Shown: positions 1 to 6,597 of the stretch, in pieces
Position numbering within the stretch: position 1 is the stretch's first letter
How the letters are laid out: the number at the start of each line of letters is the position of its first letter
Origin: Butyricicoccus sp.
GTDB taxonomy: Bacteria > Bacillota > Clostridia > Oscillospirales > Butyricicoccaceae
DNA length: 22,553 nucleotides
Assembly: GCA_031293105.1 (NCBI GenBank)
Contig: JAUMSA010000375.1
Coordinates: 1 to 22,553 of the forward strand
Direction: 5' to 3'
Made by a program: the position numbers and the translations under genes
The notes under the pieces: generated by a model
What the model was told of the DNA's origin: nothing
The model's input: only the letters and a program-made list of their open reading frames with translations
The model's database searches: none

Positions 1-39
1 ATTATCATTTTTTCTCTGTTCCATAGGGAGGCATTTTCC

Positions 40-888
40 GTGTTGGTTCAAAACGAAAAAGGGGTCTTGCCCGGCTCCGAACGCTTTTACAGCAAGCTGT
101 CCAACGATACGCTGCGCATGTTCTATTACGTCACCAGCTGCGGCCATTATTTCTGCGAAAAGGGCTACCGCATCGAACGCAGCGGCGTCGAACAGGTCAT
201 CCTCATGTACATCGAAAAGGGCAACCTGACCGTCGAATACGACGGCCATCACCAGGTCGCCAAGGAGGGCGACATCATCCTGCTCGACTGCACCCGCTAC
301 CACTACTACGGCACCCCCGACTATTCCGAGTTTTACTGGATTTTCTTCCAGGGGCTCAACTCGTTCGAGCTGTGCAACTACCTCGTTGAGAAAAAGGGGC
401 CGGTGTTCCGCACGCCCAACAACTCCAAAATCGGCGTGTTCTGCCGTCACATGCTGTCCAAGTTCTCCACCAACCAGCCGCTCATCGATTCTGAGCATTC
501 GCGCATCCTGCACAGCATCCTGTGCTATCTCATGCCCAACACCCCCACTTCTTCGACCGAGGAGGACTTGTCCCCCGCCCGCCGGGCGGTGCAGTACATC
601 CAGGCGCACCTGAGCGAGCCGCTCCAGCTCAAGGACATCGCCCAGTACGTCGATTACAGCCCAGCCCACCTGATTCGTCTGTTCCAAAAGGAGTTCCATT
701 GCTCGCCCTATGAATACCTGATTGCCATGCGCATGGACCACGCCAAGTATCTGCTCAAGACCACCTCCCTGCCCATCAAATCGATTGCCCTGGAGGTCGG
801 ATACCAGACCGAATCGGGCTTTACCAACGCCTTTTCCGAGCGCATCGGCATCGCCCCGCGGCAGTTCCGCGAGCTGCCGCTCGGCTAA
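40..888 (+). CDS. AraC family transcriptional regulator
   Basis: A 282-residue AraC/XylS-type regulator. Residues about 30-115 resemble the N-terminal cupin-like ligand-binding domain, with a YHYYGTPD segment near its end. Residues about 180-280 form the double helix-turn-helix, with SPAHLIRLFQKEF in the first unit and the family signature running from SIALEVGYQTESGFTNAF to APRQFREL in the second. The start is a GTG with AGGGAGG at 25-31, eight bases upstream. Its promoter would lie to the left of the window. The stop codon overlaps that of the convergent pucR-type gene by 4 bp, with no separate terminator between them. The target is unknown; the neighbouring aminotransferases are candidates by position only. 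Confidence 0.9.
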   Translation: MLVQNEKGVLPGSERFYSKLSNDTLRMFYYVTSCGHYFCEKGYRIERSGVEQVILMYIEKGNLTVEYDGHHQVAKEGDIILLDCTRYHYYGTPDYSEFYWIFFQGLNSFELCNYLVEKKGPVFRTPNNSKIGVFCRHMLSKFSTNQPLIDSEHSRILHSILCYLMPNTPTSSTEEDLSPARRAVQYIQAHLSEPLQLKDIAQYVDYSPAHLIRLFQKEFHCSPYEYLIAMRMDHAKYLLKTTSLPIKSIALEVGYQTESGFTNAFSERIGIAPRQFRELPLG

Positions 889-2054
889 GCGCCGCACCCG
901 CGCAGGAAGTCGCGGATTTGAAAGGCAGTCAGCAGCTCAAAGCAGGCTGCCGGGTCGTCCAAACGGTAGCCTAGCTTGTCGCGCAGGATATTGATGCGGT
1001 GGCTGATCGTGTTGCGGTGGAAAAACGACTGCGCCGCAATGGCCTGGATGCTGCCCTGATGCACCAGATACAGATAAAGCGTCTGCGCAAAGTCGCTGCC
1101 GTGACGGGCGTCGTAGTCCAGCACCGCGCCCAGCTGCTCACGGACATAGCCCTCCAAAAAGGCGCGGTTCGGCACCTCGAGCAGCAGGCGGAAAAAGCCC
1201 ATGTCGTCGTAGCTGGCCCGGCTTTTTCCCTGGCTTTTGCCCCAGCGCAGGGCGGCCTGCGCCTGTTCCAGGCTGTTCGCCAGCCGGTCCAGTCCCGGCA
1301 CCTGCCCGCCGATGCCGGCCGCGACCGTCCGGTTGGCAAACCGCGCTTGCAGCCCGTTTTGCAGGGCTTCGACCAGCTCCTCGACCGCGCCCCGCCCGTC
1401 GGCGCGGCAGACCAGCCACGGGTTGGGATTTTCCAGCAGCGCAAAGGCTGGATACGGCAGCAAAAAGCCCGAAATCCAGTCGCGCAGCACCGGGTCGGCC
1501 GGGGCTTCGGGCGAGATTTGCAGCTGCACGACATAATACGGCCCCTGCGGGGCAAAGCCCTGGTCGGCCAGCAGCCGCAGCGCCGGGCCCTGCGCGGCCT
1601 CGCGGTCGAGCAGGGTCAAAAACGCCCGTCCGATGGCCTCATCGCGCCGGGCGTCGGTAAAAATGCGGTCGCAGTAATCGCGGGTAATGTCGTAAATGTG
1701 GATGTGCCAGGGCATCGTAAACAGCGGAAACCCCTCGGCATTGCAAAAATCCAGCACTTCGGGCGGGATGCTCCGCCGGTTCAGATACGGCCCCTCGTTG
1801 ACGATCAGGCCGCAAGCGTGCTGCCGGAAAATGCTGTGCAGCAGCTTGAGCAGCCAGCCCTCGTCTTTGCCGCTGAGCACGCCGGTGGTGAGAATCAATT
1901 CCCCGCCGTACAGAAAATCCGATGTGGTGTAATCCTCGGAAACATAGACCCAGCGCATGCAGTTTTTTAGTCCCCGTTCCCCGGCCAAAAGCTGCAACTG
2001 AAACCGCTGCCGGGTGTCCTCATAAACGTCGCGCAGCAACAGTGCCACACGCAC
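885..2054 (-). CDS. PucR family transcriptional regulator
   Basis: A 389-residue PucR/CdaR-type regulator. Residues about 1-125 match the PucR N-terminal domain, which carries GERGLKNCMRWVYVSE and FLYGGELILTTG. The middle (about 165-280) fits the degenerate GGDEF-like region of the family. The C-terminal helix-turn-helix (about 320-385) contains the characteristic FFHRNTISHRINILRDKLGY. The start is GTG, preceded by AAAGGGGGCGG. It is transcribed away from the GABA-type aminotransferase, across an intergenic region holding an inverted repeat over its own promoter. Family members commonly control nitrogen-compound catabolism, so the divergent aminotransferase is a reasonable target; this is inference. 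Its 3' end overlaps the convergent AraC gene. Confidence 0.9.
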   Translation of the reverse strand: MRVALLLRDVYEDTRQRFQLQLLAGERGLKNCMRWVYVSEDYTTSDFLYGGELILTTGVLSGKDEGWLLKLLHSIFRQHACGLIVNEGPYLNRRSIPPEVLDFCNAEGFPLFTMPWHIHIYDITRDYCDRIFTDARRDEAIGRAFLTLLDREAAQGPALRLLADQGFAPQGPYYVVQLQISPEAPADPVLRDWISGFLLPYPAFALLENPNPWLVCRADGRGAVEELVEALQNGLQARFANRTVAAGIGGQVPGLDRLANSLEQAQAALRWGKSQGKSRASYDDMGFFRLLLEVPNRAFLEGYVREQLGAVLDYDARHGSDFAQTLYLYLVHQGSIQAIAAQSFFHRNTISHRINILRDKLGYRLDDPAACFELLTAFQIRDFLRGCGA

Positions 2055-2071
2055 CGCCCCCTTTCAGAAAT

Positions 2072-2102
2072 AGCATACCATGATTGTGATATACACACAA
2101 TC
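2072..2102 (-). promoter_or_regulatory. Promoter and inverted repeat of the PucR-type gene
   Basis: On the minus strand TTGTGT (2100-2095) and TATGCT (2077-2072) are separated by 17 bp, a moderate sigma-A match. A 7-7-7 inverted repeat, GATTGTG (2082-2088) and CACAATC (2096-2102), covers the -35 element and half the spacer. A repressor or autoregulator bound there would block this promoter. Which regulator binds is inference. Confidence 0.5.
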
Positions 2103-2129
2103 GGCCGGTTTACCGCGCAGCATAAGCTC

Positions 2130-2167
2130 TGCGCCCTTGTGCAGTCAGCACAACGGCGCATTTTTTT
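2130..2167 (+). terminator. Plus-strand intrinsic terminator in the pucR/aminotransferase gap
   Basis: The arms 2130-2142 and 2148-2160 pair over 12 positions with one C-C mismatch and an AGTCA loop, followed by seven T (2161-2167). The U-tract works only for plus-strand transcripts, yet no plus-strand gene ends nearby: AraC ends at 888 and the gene between is on the other strand. It probably insulates the promoter at 2185 from antisense read-through, or ends an unannotated short RNA. Confidence 0.75.
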
Positions 2168-2184
2168 ATTGGGACGTGCGACTC

Positions 2185-2213
2185 TTGCCTCGGCGGGACA
2201 AATCCTCTATACT
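2185..2213 (+). promoter_or_regulatory. Promoter of the GABA-type aminotransferase
   Basis: TTGCCT (2185-2190), a 17-bp spacer and TATACT (2208-2213) give a good sigma-A promoter. The expected start is near 2220, leaving a leader of about 110 nt before the gene. Confidence 0.65.
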
Positions 2214-2235
2214 GCATACAGAAACAAAAACACAG

Positions 2236-2306
2236 CAGCGGCTGATGTTCGGATGAAATGGCGAATGCAACGACGCATTTTATCGGGATATTGGCCGCTG
2301 TTTTTT
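2236..2306 (+). promoter_or_regulatory. Leader stem-loop with U-tract upstream of the GABA-type aminotransferase
   Basis: The outer stem CAGCGGC (2236-2242) pairs with GCCGCTG (2294-2300) and is followed at once by TTTTTT (2301-2306). Inside it GATGAAAT (2252-2259) pairs with ATTTTATC (2277-2284), one pair being a wobble, and GCG (2261-2263) with CGC (2274-2276). The structure sits between the promoter at 2185-2213 and the AGGAGG at 2314-2319, so it could act as a conditional terminator or attenuator. No known riboswitch consensus is recognised. Confidence 0.5.
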
Positions 2307-2329
2307 GCAGATTAGGAGGTTTTTCCCTT

Positions 2330-3691
2330 ATGTTACGCGAGACTTTACCCGAAATCGTCACCGAAACCCTGCCCGGCCCCAAGGCGCAGGCCATTTTAGA
2401 CCGCCGCCATGCGGTCATCCCCAACGCCATCGGCTGCGTGTATCCGGCCGTCATCGAGCGCGGCGCGGGCGCCATCATTGAGGACGTGGACGGCAACCGC
2501 TTTTTGGACTGGATTGGCGGCGTCGGCGTGCTCAACATCGGCTATTCGCACCCCGAAGTCGTGAAGGCCGTGCAGGAGCAGGCTGGGCGGTATTTCCACG
2601 CCATGTTCAACGTCGTCACCCACGAAGGGTATGTGGCGCTTGCCGAAAAGCTGTGCGAGCTTGCCCCCGTCCGCGGCGAGCACAAGAAGGCCTTTTTTGC
2701 CAATTCGGGCGCCGAAGCCGACGAAAACGCGGTCAAGGTCGCCCGTGCCTACACCAAACGACCCAACATCATCGTCTTTTCGGGCGCTTTCCACGGCCGC
2801 ACCATGCTGACCATGTCCATGACCTCCAAAAAGGCATACGCGGCGGGCATGGGGCCGCTGCCCGGCGGCATCTTCCGCGCCCAGTTCCCGTATTATTACC
2901 GCAAGCCGGCCGGCATGCCGCAGGAGGCCGCGCTCGATTACTACATGCAGTCGATCTATGATGTGTTCGAGCAGTGCGCGGCTGCGGACACCATTGCGGC
3001 CATTGTGGTCGAGCCGCTGCAAGGCGAGGGCGGTTTCATCCCTGCGCCGCTCGAATGGGTCAAGGCCGTGCGCGCGGTCTGCGACAAGTACGGCATTTTG
3101 CTGGTCGCCGACGAAGTGCAGACCGGTTTCTGCCGCACCGGCCGCATGTTTGCCAGCCAGTACTGGGACGAAGTCGGCGTGCAGCCCGACCTGCTGACCA
3201 CGGCCAAGTCGATTGCCGGCGGCGTGCCGCTGTCCGCCATCGTCGGCCGGGCCGAAGTGCTGGACGCCCCGGCGCCGGGCACCATCGGCGGCACCTATTG
3301 CGGCAATGCGCTAGCCTGCGCCGCGGCGCTCAAGGTCATCGAGATTATGGAGCGCGACCATCTGGCCGACCGTTCGCTCGAGATCGGCAGCCGGGTCATG
3401 GCCCGCTACCGTGAGCTGATGGAGCAGTATGACTGCATTGGCGACGTGCGGGGCCTGGGCGGCATGGTCGGCATCGAATTTGTCACCGACCGCGCAAGCA
3501 AGACCCCGGACGCGGCGCTGACCTCGGCTATGATTCAGGCGTGTGCCAAGCGCGGCCTGCTGGTCGAAAACGCGGGCACCTACGGCAACGTCATCCGCCT
3601 GCTCGCGCCGCTCGTCATGACCGACGCCCAGCTGGAAGCCGGGCTGAACATCTTCGCCGACGCACTGGCCGCGTGCACCAAGGGCCGCTAA
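2330..3691 (+). CDS. Class III aminotransferase, 4-aminobutyrate aminotransferase-like
   Basis: A 453-residue PLP-dependent fold-type I, class III aminotransferase that moves an amino group from an omega-amino compound to a 2-oxo acid. Visible motifs are NSGAEADENAVKVAR (about 125-139), GAFHGRTM, EPLQGEGG, VADEVQTGFCRTG with the PLP-contacting Asp261, and TTAKSIAGG with the Schiff-base Lys293. Length and motifs match GabT/PuuE-type enzymes. The ATG at 2330 is chosen because AGGAGG (2314-2319) lies ten bases upstream; an in-frame ATG at 2258 would put translation inside the structured leader. It is flanked by a divergent PucR regulator and a following XRE-cupin regulator, a setting like GABA or putrescine use. 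Exact substrate is unproven. Confidence 0.88.
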   Translation: MLRETLPEIVTETLPGPKAQAILDRRHAVIPNAIGCVYPAVIERGAGAIIEDVDGNRFLDWIGGVGVLNIGYSHPEVVKAVQEQAGRYFHAMFNVVTHEGYVALAEKLCELAPVRGEHKKAFFANSGAEADENAVKVARAYTKRPNIIVFSGAFHGRTMLTMSMTSKKAYAAGMGPLPGGIFRAQFPYYYRKPAGMPQEAALDYYMQSIYDVFEQCAAADTIAAIVVEPLQGEGGFIPAPLEWVKAVRAVCDKYGILLVADEVQTGFCRTGRMFASQYWDEVGVQPDLLTTAKSIAGGVPLSAIVGRAEVLDAPAPGTIGGTYCGNALACAAALKVIEIMERDHLADRSLEIGSRVMARYRELMEQYDCIGDVRGLGGMVGIEFVTDRASKTPDAALTSAMIQACAKRGLLVENAGTYGNVIRLLAPLVMTDAQLEAGLNIFADALAACTKGR

Positions 3692-3703
3692 TCCGCAATT
3701 TTG

Positions 3704-3712
3704 TGGTATAAT
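3704..3712 (+). promoter_or_regulatory. Extended -10 promoter of the XRE-cupin gene
   Basis: TGGTATAAT (3704-3712) is a perfect extended -10 element. The -35 position shows no consensus, which is usual for this promoter type. It begins 13 bp after the preceding stop codon, so the regulator can be expressed apart from the aminotransferase. Confidence 0.7.
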
Positions 3713-3743
3713 ACCTCTATCGAACGCACGGGAGGGACATACC

Positions 3744-4307
3744 ATGGACTATCTATCGCACAACATTGCCTTGAATTTAAACCGCATCCGCCGGGCCAAA
3801 GGGATGAGCCTGGACTTGGTGGCCGAACAGACCGGCGTGAGCAAAAGCATGCTGGCGCAGATCGAAAAGGGTTCGGCCAACCCGTCAATCGGCATTCTGG
3901 GCCGCATCATCAGCGGCCTGCGCATTGACCTAAACGACCTGACCGGCCCCCCGCCGCAGGACGCCATCCTCATCCGCATCGCGGACACCGCGCCGACCAA
4001 GGAAGTGCCCGGGCAATACACCGTGCGCACCTGCTTCCCCTTCCAGGAAAACCACCGGGTGGAGATCTACCAGATCGAACTGGAGCCGGGCGGCGTCTAT
4101 GTGGCGGGCAGCCACGGCGAACGCACGCGGGAATACCTGGCCGTCCAGTCGGGTACGCTGCGCTTGGAACTGGAAAGCGGCAGCCATATCATCCAAAGCG
4201 GCGAGATCTTCCGCTTTGAGTCCAGCCAGGAGCACCGCTATTACAGCGTCGGTTCCGGCCCGTGCTCGGTGTTATGTTTCTTTCTGGAATATCAGCGCGA
4301 TGTTTAA
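3744..4307 (+). CDS. XRE family regulator with C-terminal cupin domain (PuuR-like)
   Basis: A 187-residue repressor-type protein. Residues about 8-65 form an XRE helix-turn-helix (MSLDLVAEQTGVSKSMLAQIEKG). Residues about 100-185 form a cupin barrel ending in EIFRFESSQEHRYYS and FFLEY. The two-domain plan and size match PuuR/SutR-type regulators that sense small metabolites through the cupin. The start has GGAGGG at 3731-3736. It has its own extended -10 promoter and a terminator-like hairpin downstream. Lying between two class III aminotransferases, it probably controls one or both, as PuuR controls putrescine and GABA genes in enterobacteria; this is by analogy. Confidence 0.88.
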   Translation: MDYLSHNIALNLNRIRRAKGMSLDLVAEQTGVSKSMLAQIEKGSANPSIGILGRIISGLRIDLNDLTGPPPQDAILIRIADTAPTKEVPGQYTVRTCFPFQENHRVEIYQIELEPGGVYVAGSHGERTREYLAVQSGTLRLELESGSHIIQSGEIFRFESSQEHRYYSVGSGPCSVLCFFLEYQRDV

Positions 4308-4419
4308 TATATTGTACTTAGCCGTACAGCACCGTGTTCTGGCCCGCGCGGTCGGGCTGCGCGGGCCGCGGCTTGCCATGTTTGGCGCTTCCGCGCGTTT
4401 CCAGGTGTAAATTTCCGGG

Positions 4420-4445
4420 TTTCCGGGCGGATGCCCGGAAATTTT
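4420..4445 (+). terminator. Terminator-like hairpin after the XRE-cupin gene
   Basis: TTTCCGGGC (4420-4428) pairs with GCCCGGAAA (4433-4441) around a GGAT loop and is followed by TTTT (4442-4445). An overlapping alternative pairs 4409-4419 with 4434-4444. The U-tract is short. Another GC-rich hairpin (4341-4349 with 4359-4367) lies upstream without a U-tract. The rest of the 4308-4634 gap holds the promoter and leader of the next gene and no convincing small ORF. Confidence 0.55.
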
Positions 4446-4508
4446 GCGGAAAATTGGCGAAGGATACCCGATTTGTTTGTGCGATGTGCCAAAATCGCGC
4501 GGCACGGC

Positions 4509-4537
4509 TTGACACTTTTGCCCGGTTGTGTTATGGT
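4509..4537 (+). promoter_or_regulatory. Promoter of the second aminotransferase operon
   Basis: A perfect TTGACA (4509-4514) lies 17 bp before TATGGT (4532-4537). The expected start is near 4544, giving a leader of about 90 nt. Confidence 0.65.
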
Positions 4538-4564
4538 AATCTCGTTCAATATAAAGGACAAAGC

Positions 4565-4605
4565 AAAGGCGCTTTTCCCAGGGTGGAAAAGCGTCTTTTT
4601 GTTTT
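4565..4605 (+). promoter_or_regulatory. Leader terminator-type hairpin before the second aminotransferase
   Basis: The 12-bp stem AGGCGCTTTTCC (4567-4578) with GGAAAAGCGTCT (4585-4596) has one G-U pair and a CAGGGT loop; flanking A and T can extend it by two pairs. It runs into TTTTTGTTTT (4596-4605). It starts about 20 nt after the predicted transcription start and ends 15 nt before AGGAGG (4620-4625). As drawn it should stop most transcripts unless opened, so it is read as an attenuator. Confidence 0.6.
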
Positions 4606-4634
4606 GATACGAGACGATCAGGAGGCAGAAGGAA

Positions 4635-5846
4635 ATGAAACTTAAGGACACCGGCCGCACGGCGCAGGACATCAAAGATCTGGTCAGCAAATACATGATC
4701 GAAACCTACGAGCGTTTCGACTTTATCGCAGAAACCGCCGAAGGCATGTACCTTTACGACGAAAACGGCACCCCGTATCTGGACTTCTACGCGGGCATCG
4801 CGGTCAACTCGGCCGGCAACCGCAACCCGAAGGTGGTCGCCGCCGTCAAGGACCAGGTGGACGACATTATGCATACCTTCAACTATCCGTACACCATCCC
4901 GCAGGCCCTGCTGGCCGAAAAGGTGTGCACCACGATCGGCATGGATAAGATTTACTTCCAGAACTCGGGCACCGAGGCCAACGAAGCCATGATTAAGATG
5001 GCGCGTAAGTACGGCGTCGAGAAGTATGGCCCGCATAAATACAATATTGTCACCGCGAAGATGGGCTTCCACGGCCGTACCTTTGGTTCCATGTCGGCGA
5101 CCGGCCAGCCGGACAACGCCTGCCAGATCGGCTTTGGCGACATGACCCCCGGCTTTACCTACGCCGACTACAACGACCTGGAATCCTTCCGCAACGCCTG
5201 CACCGAAAACACCATTGCGATTATGGTCGAGCCGGTTCAGGGCGAAGGCGGCGTGCATCCGGCCACCAAGGAATTCCTGTGCGGCCTGCGCAAGCTGTGT
5301 GACGAAAAGGGCATGCTGCTCCTGCTGGACGAAGTTCAGACCGGTTGGTGCCGCACCGGCCGCATCATGAGCTACATGCACTACGGCATCAAGCCCGACA
5401 TCGTTTCCATGGCCAAGGCTCTGGGCGGCGGCATGCCGATCGGCGCCATCTGCGCAACCGCCGAAGTTGCCAAGGCCTTCACCGCCGGTTCGCACGGCAC
5501 CACCTTTGGCGGCCATCCGGTCAGCGCCGCTGCGGCTCTGGCCGAGATCGACGAGCTGCTCAGCCGCGACCTGGCCAGCAACGCCGAAAAGATGGGCGAC
5601 TACTTCTCTGCTAAGCTGGAAACCCTGCCGCACGTCAAGGAAGTCCGCCACCAGGGCTGCCTGATCGGCGTGGAATTTGACGGCTTTGCCACCTCGACCG
5701 ACATCAAGCACAAGTGCCTGGACAAGCATCTGCTGGTAACCGCCATCGGTGCCAACGTTGTCCGCATGGTGCCGCCGCTCATCCTGACCCAGGAAGACTG
5801 CGACAAGGCTTATGCGATTCTGAAAGAAGCCGTCGAAGAACTATAA
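4635..5846 (+). CDS. Class III aminotransferase (acetylornithine/omega-amino acid type)
   Basis: A 403-residue class III PLP aminotransferase. Motifs: QNSGTEANEAMIKMARKYG (about 109-127), GFHGRTFGSMSATGQ, EPVQGEGGVHPA, LLDEVQTGWCRTG with Asp232, and VSMAKALGGGMP with the PLP lysine Lys261. Size and motifs resemble ArgD-type acetylornithine aminotransferases, but no arginine gene is nearby. The neighbours are an amino-acid permease and an iron alcohol dehydrogenase, which favours a catabolic omega-aminotransferase. AGGAGG (4620-4625) sets the start. It heads a probable operon with a consensus-like promoter and a leader attenuator. It is clearly diverged from the other class III enzyme at 2330, so the two may differ in substrate. 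Confidence 0.85.
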   Translation: MKLKDTGRTAQDIKDLVSKYMIETYERFDFIAETAEGMYLYDENGTPYLDFYAGIAVNSAGNRNPKVVAAVKDQVDDIMHTFNYPYTIPQALLAEKVCTTIGMDKIYFQNSGTEANEAMIKMARKYGVEKYGPHKYNIVTAKMGFHGRTFGSMSATGQPDNACQIGFGDMTPGFTYADYNDLESFRNACTENTIAIMVEPVQGEGGVHPATKEFLCGLRKLCDEKGMLLLLDEVQTGWCRTGRIMSYMHYGIKPDIVSMAKALGGGMPIGAICATAEVAKAFTAGSHGTTFGGHPVSAAAALAEIDELLSRDLASNAEKMGDYFSAKLETLPHVKEVRHQGCLIGVEFDGFATSTDIKHKCLDKHLLVTAIGANVVRMVPPLILTQEDCDKAYAILKEAVEEL

Positions 5847-5859
5847 AACGTCCGGAGGG

Positions 5860-5883
5860 CTTGGCCGGCAAGGGCCGGCCAAG
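5860..5883 (+). other. GC-rich intercistronic hairpin
   Basis: CTTGGCCGGC (5860-5869) pairs perfectly with GCCGGCCAAG (5874-5883) around an AAGG loop. No U-tract follows, so termination is unlikely. It lies just after the aminotransferase stop and may stabilise or delimit the upstream mRNA. Confidence 0.6.
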
Positions 5884-5909
5884 GCCCCCCAGAAAAGGAG
5901 AAATCCACG

Positions 5910-6515
5910 ATGCAAGACTTTATTCTTACCATCGGTTGTGAATACGGCAGCGGTGGGCCGGATATCGCCAAAATGATCGCCAAAGACTTGGGCTATCCGT
6001 GCTATGACCGCCCCATCATCGATCGCATCATTGAAGAAACCGGCCTTTCCAAGGAAATGGCCGAAAAATTGGAAGCTGGCGTGGAGATTCGCGGCCGCAG
6101 CCAGGCGCTGCAAAACACCGCTAGCCCCAGCAAATACTCCATTTTGACCGACCGCGTGGTCTATCTGCAAACCCAGATCATCCGCAAGCTGGCAAACCGC
6201 GGCCCGTGCGTCATCGTGGGCCGGTGCAGCGACTATGTGCTGCGCGACCGCACCGATGTGCTCAACGCGTTTGTCTATGCCCCGGAAAGCGAACGGCTGA
6301 AACACATCATGGATGTGCTCGACGTTTCCGAAGAGGCGGCGCGGGTGCTCATCGACAAGAACGACAAGCAGCTGCACGCCCGCTATAAGCAGATGACCGG
6401 CACCTACCGCGGCGACCGGCACAACCGGCACATTCTGATCGACAGCAGCGTGCTGGGCTTTGAAAAAACGGCCAAATTTATCGAAGACTTCGCCAAGCAG
6501 AAGTTTGGCGGCTAA
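5910..6515 (+). CDS. Cytidylate kinase-like family protein
   Basis: A 201-residue protein of the cytidylate-kinase-like group (the AAK-type family often named Cytidylate_kin2). The N-terminus ILTIGCEYGSGGPDIAKMIAK has the degenerate P-loop EYGSGG in place of a full GxxGxGK(S/T). CVIVGRCSDYVLRD and the later basic helix YKQMTGTYRGDRHNRH also fit. Family members usually begin IS-REYGSGG; here Cys replaces the Arg. The role is not established, and family neighbours are often transporters and redox genes. AAGGAG (5896-5900) lies nine bases before the ATG. It sits inside the aminotransferase-permease operon, after a hairpin without a U-tract and before a terminator-like one. Confidence 0.8.
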   Translation: MQDFILTIGCEYGSGGPDIAKMIAKDLGYPCYDRPIIDRIIEETGLSKEMAEKLEAGVEIRGRSQALQNTASPSKYSILTDRVVYLQTQIIRKLANRGPCVIVGRCSDYVLRDRTDVLNAFVYAPESERLKHIMDVLDVSEEAARVLIDKNDKQLHARYKQMTGTYRGDRHNRHILIDSSVLGFEKTAKFIEDFAKQKFGG

Positions 6516-6529
6516 CACGGACTCCTAAC

Positions 6530-6577
6530 AAAGATGTTAGAACCATTCGGGGCGAATGTTCGGCATCTTTTTATTTT
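6530..6577 (+). promoter_or_regulatory. Terminator-like hairpin between kinase-like and permease genes
   Basis: AAAGATG (6530-6536) pairs with CATCTTT (6564-6570). An inner stem CATTCG (6544-6549) with CGAATG (6553-6558) closes on GGG. The U-rich run TTTTTATTTT follows (6568-6577). It lies 20 nt before the permease start. No separate promoter for the permease is evident, so it likely tunes read-through into the downstream genes. Confidence 0.5.
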
Positions 6578-6597
6578 GCTCGAAAGGACGATGCAAG

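Noticed and set aside
999..1970. A 323-codon open frame on the plus strand
   Set aside because: It is antisense to the PucR-type gene, which has clear PucR and helix-turn-helix motifs in the other direction.
4272..5729. A 485-codon open frame on the minus strand
   Set aside because: It is antisense to the class III aminotransferase and to the promoter and leader before it; no ribosome binding site or domain is apparent.
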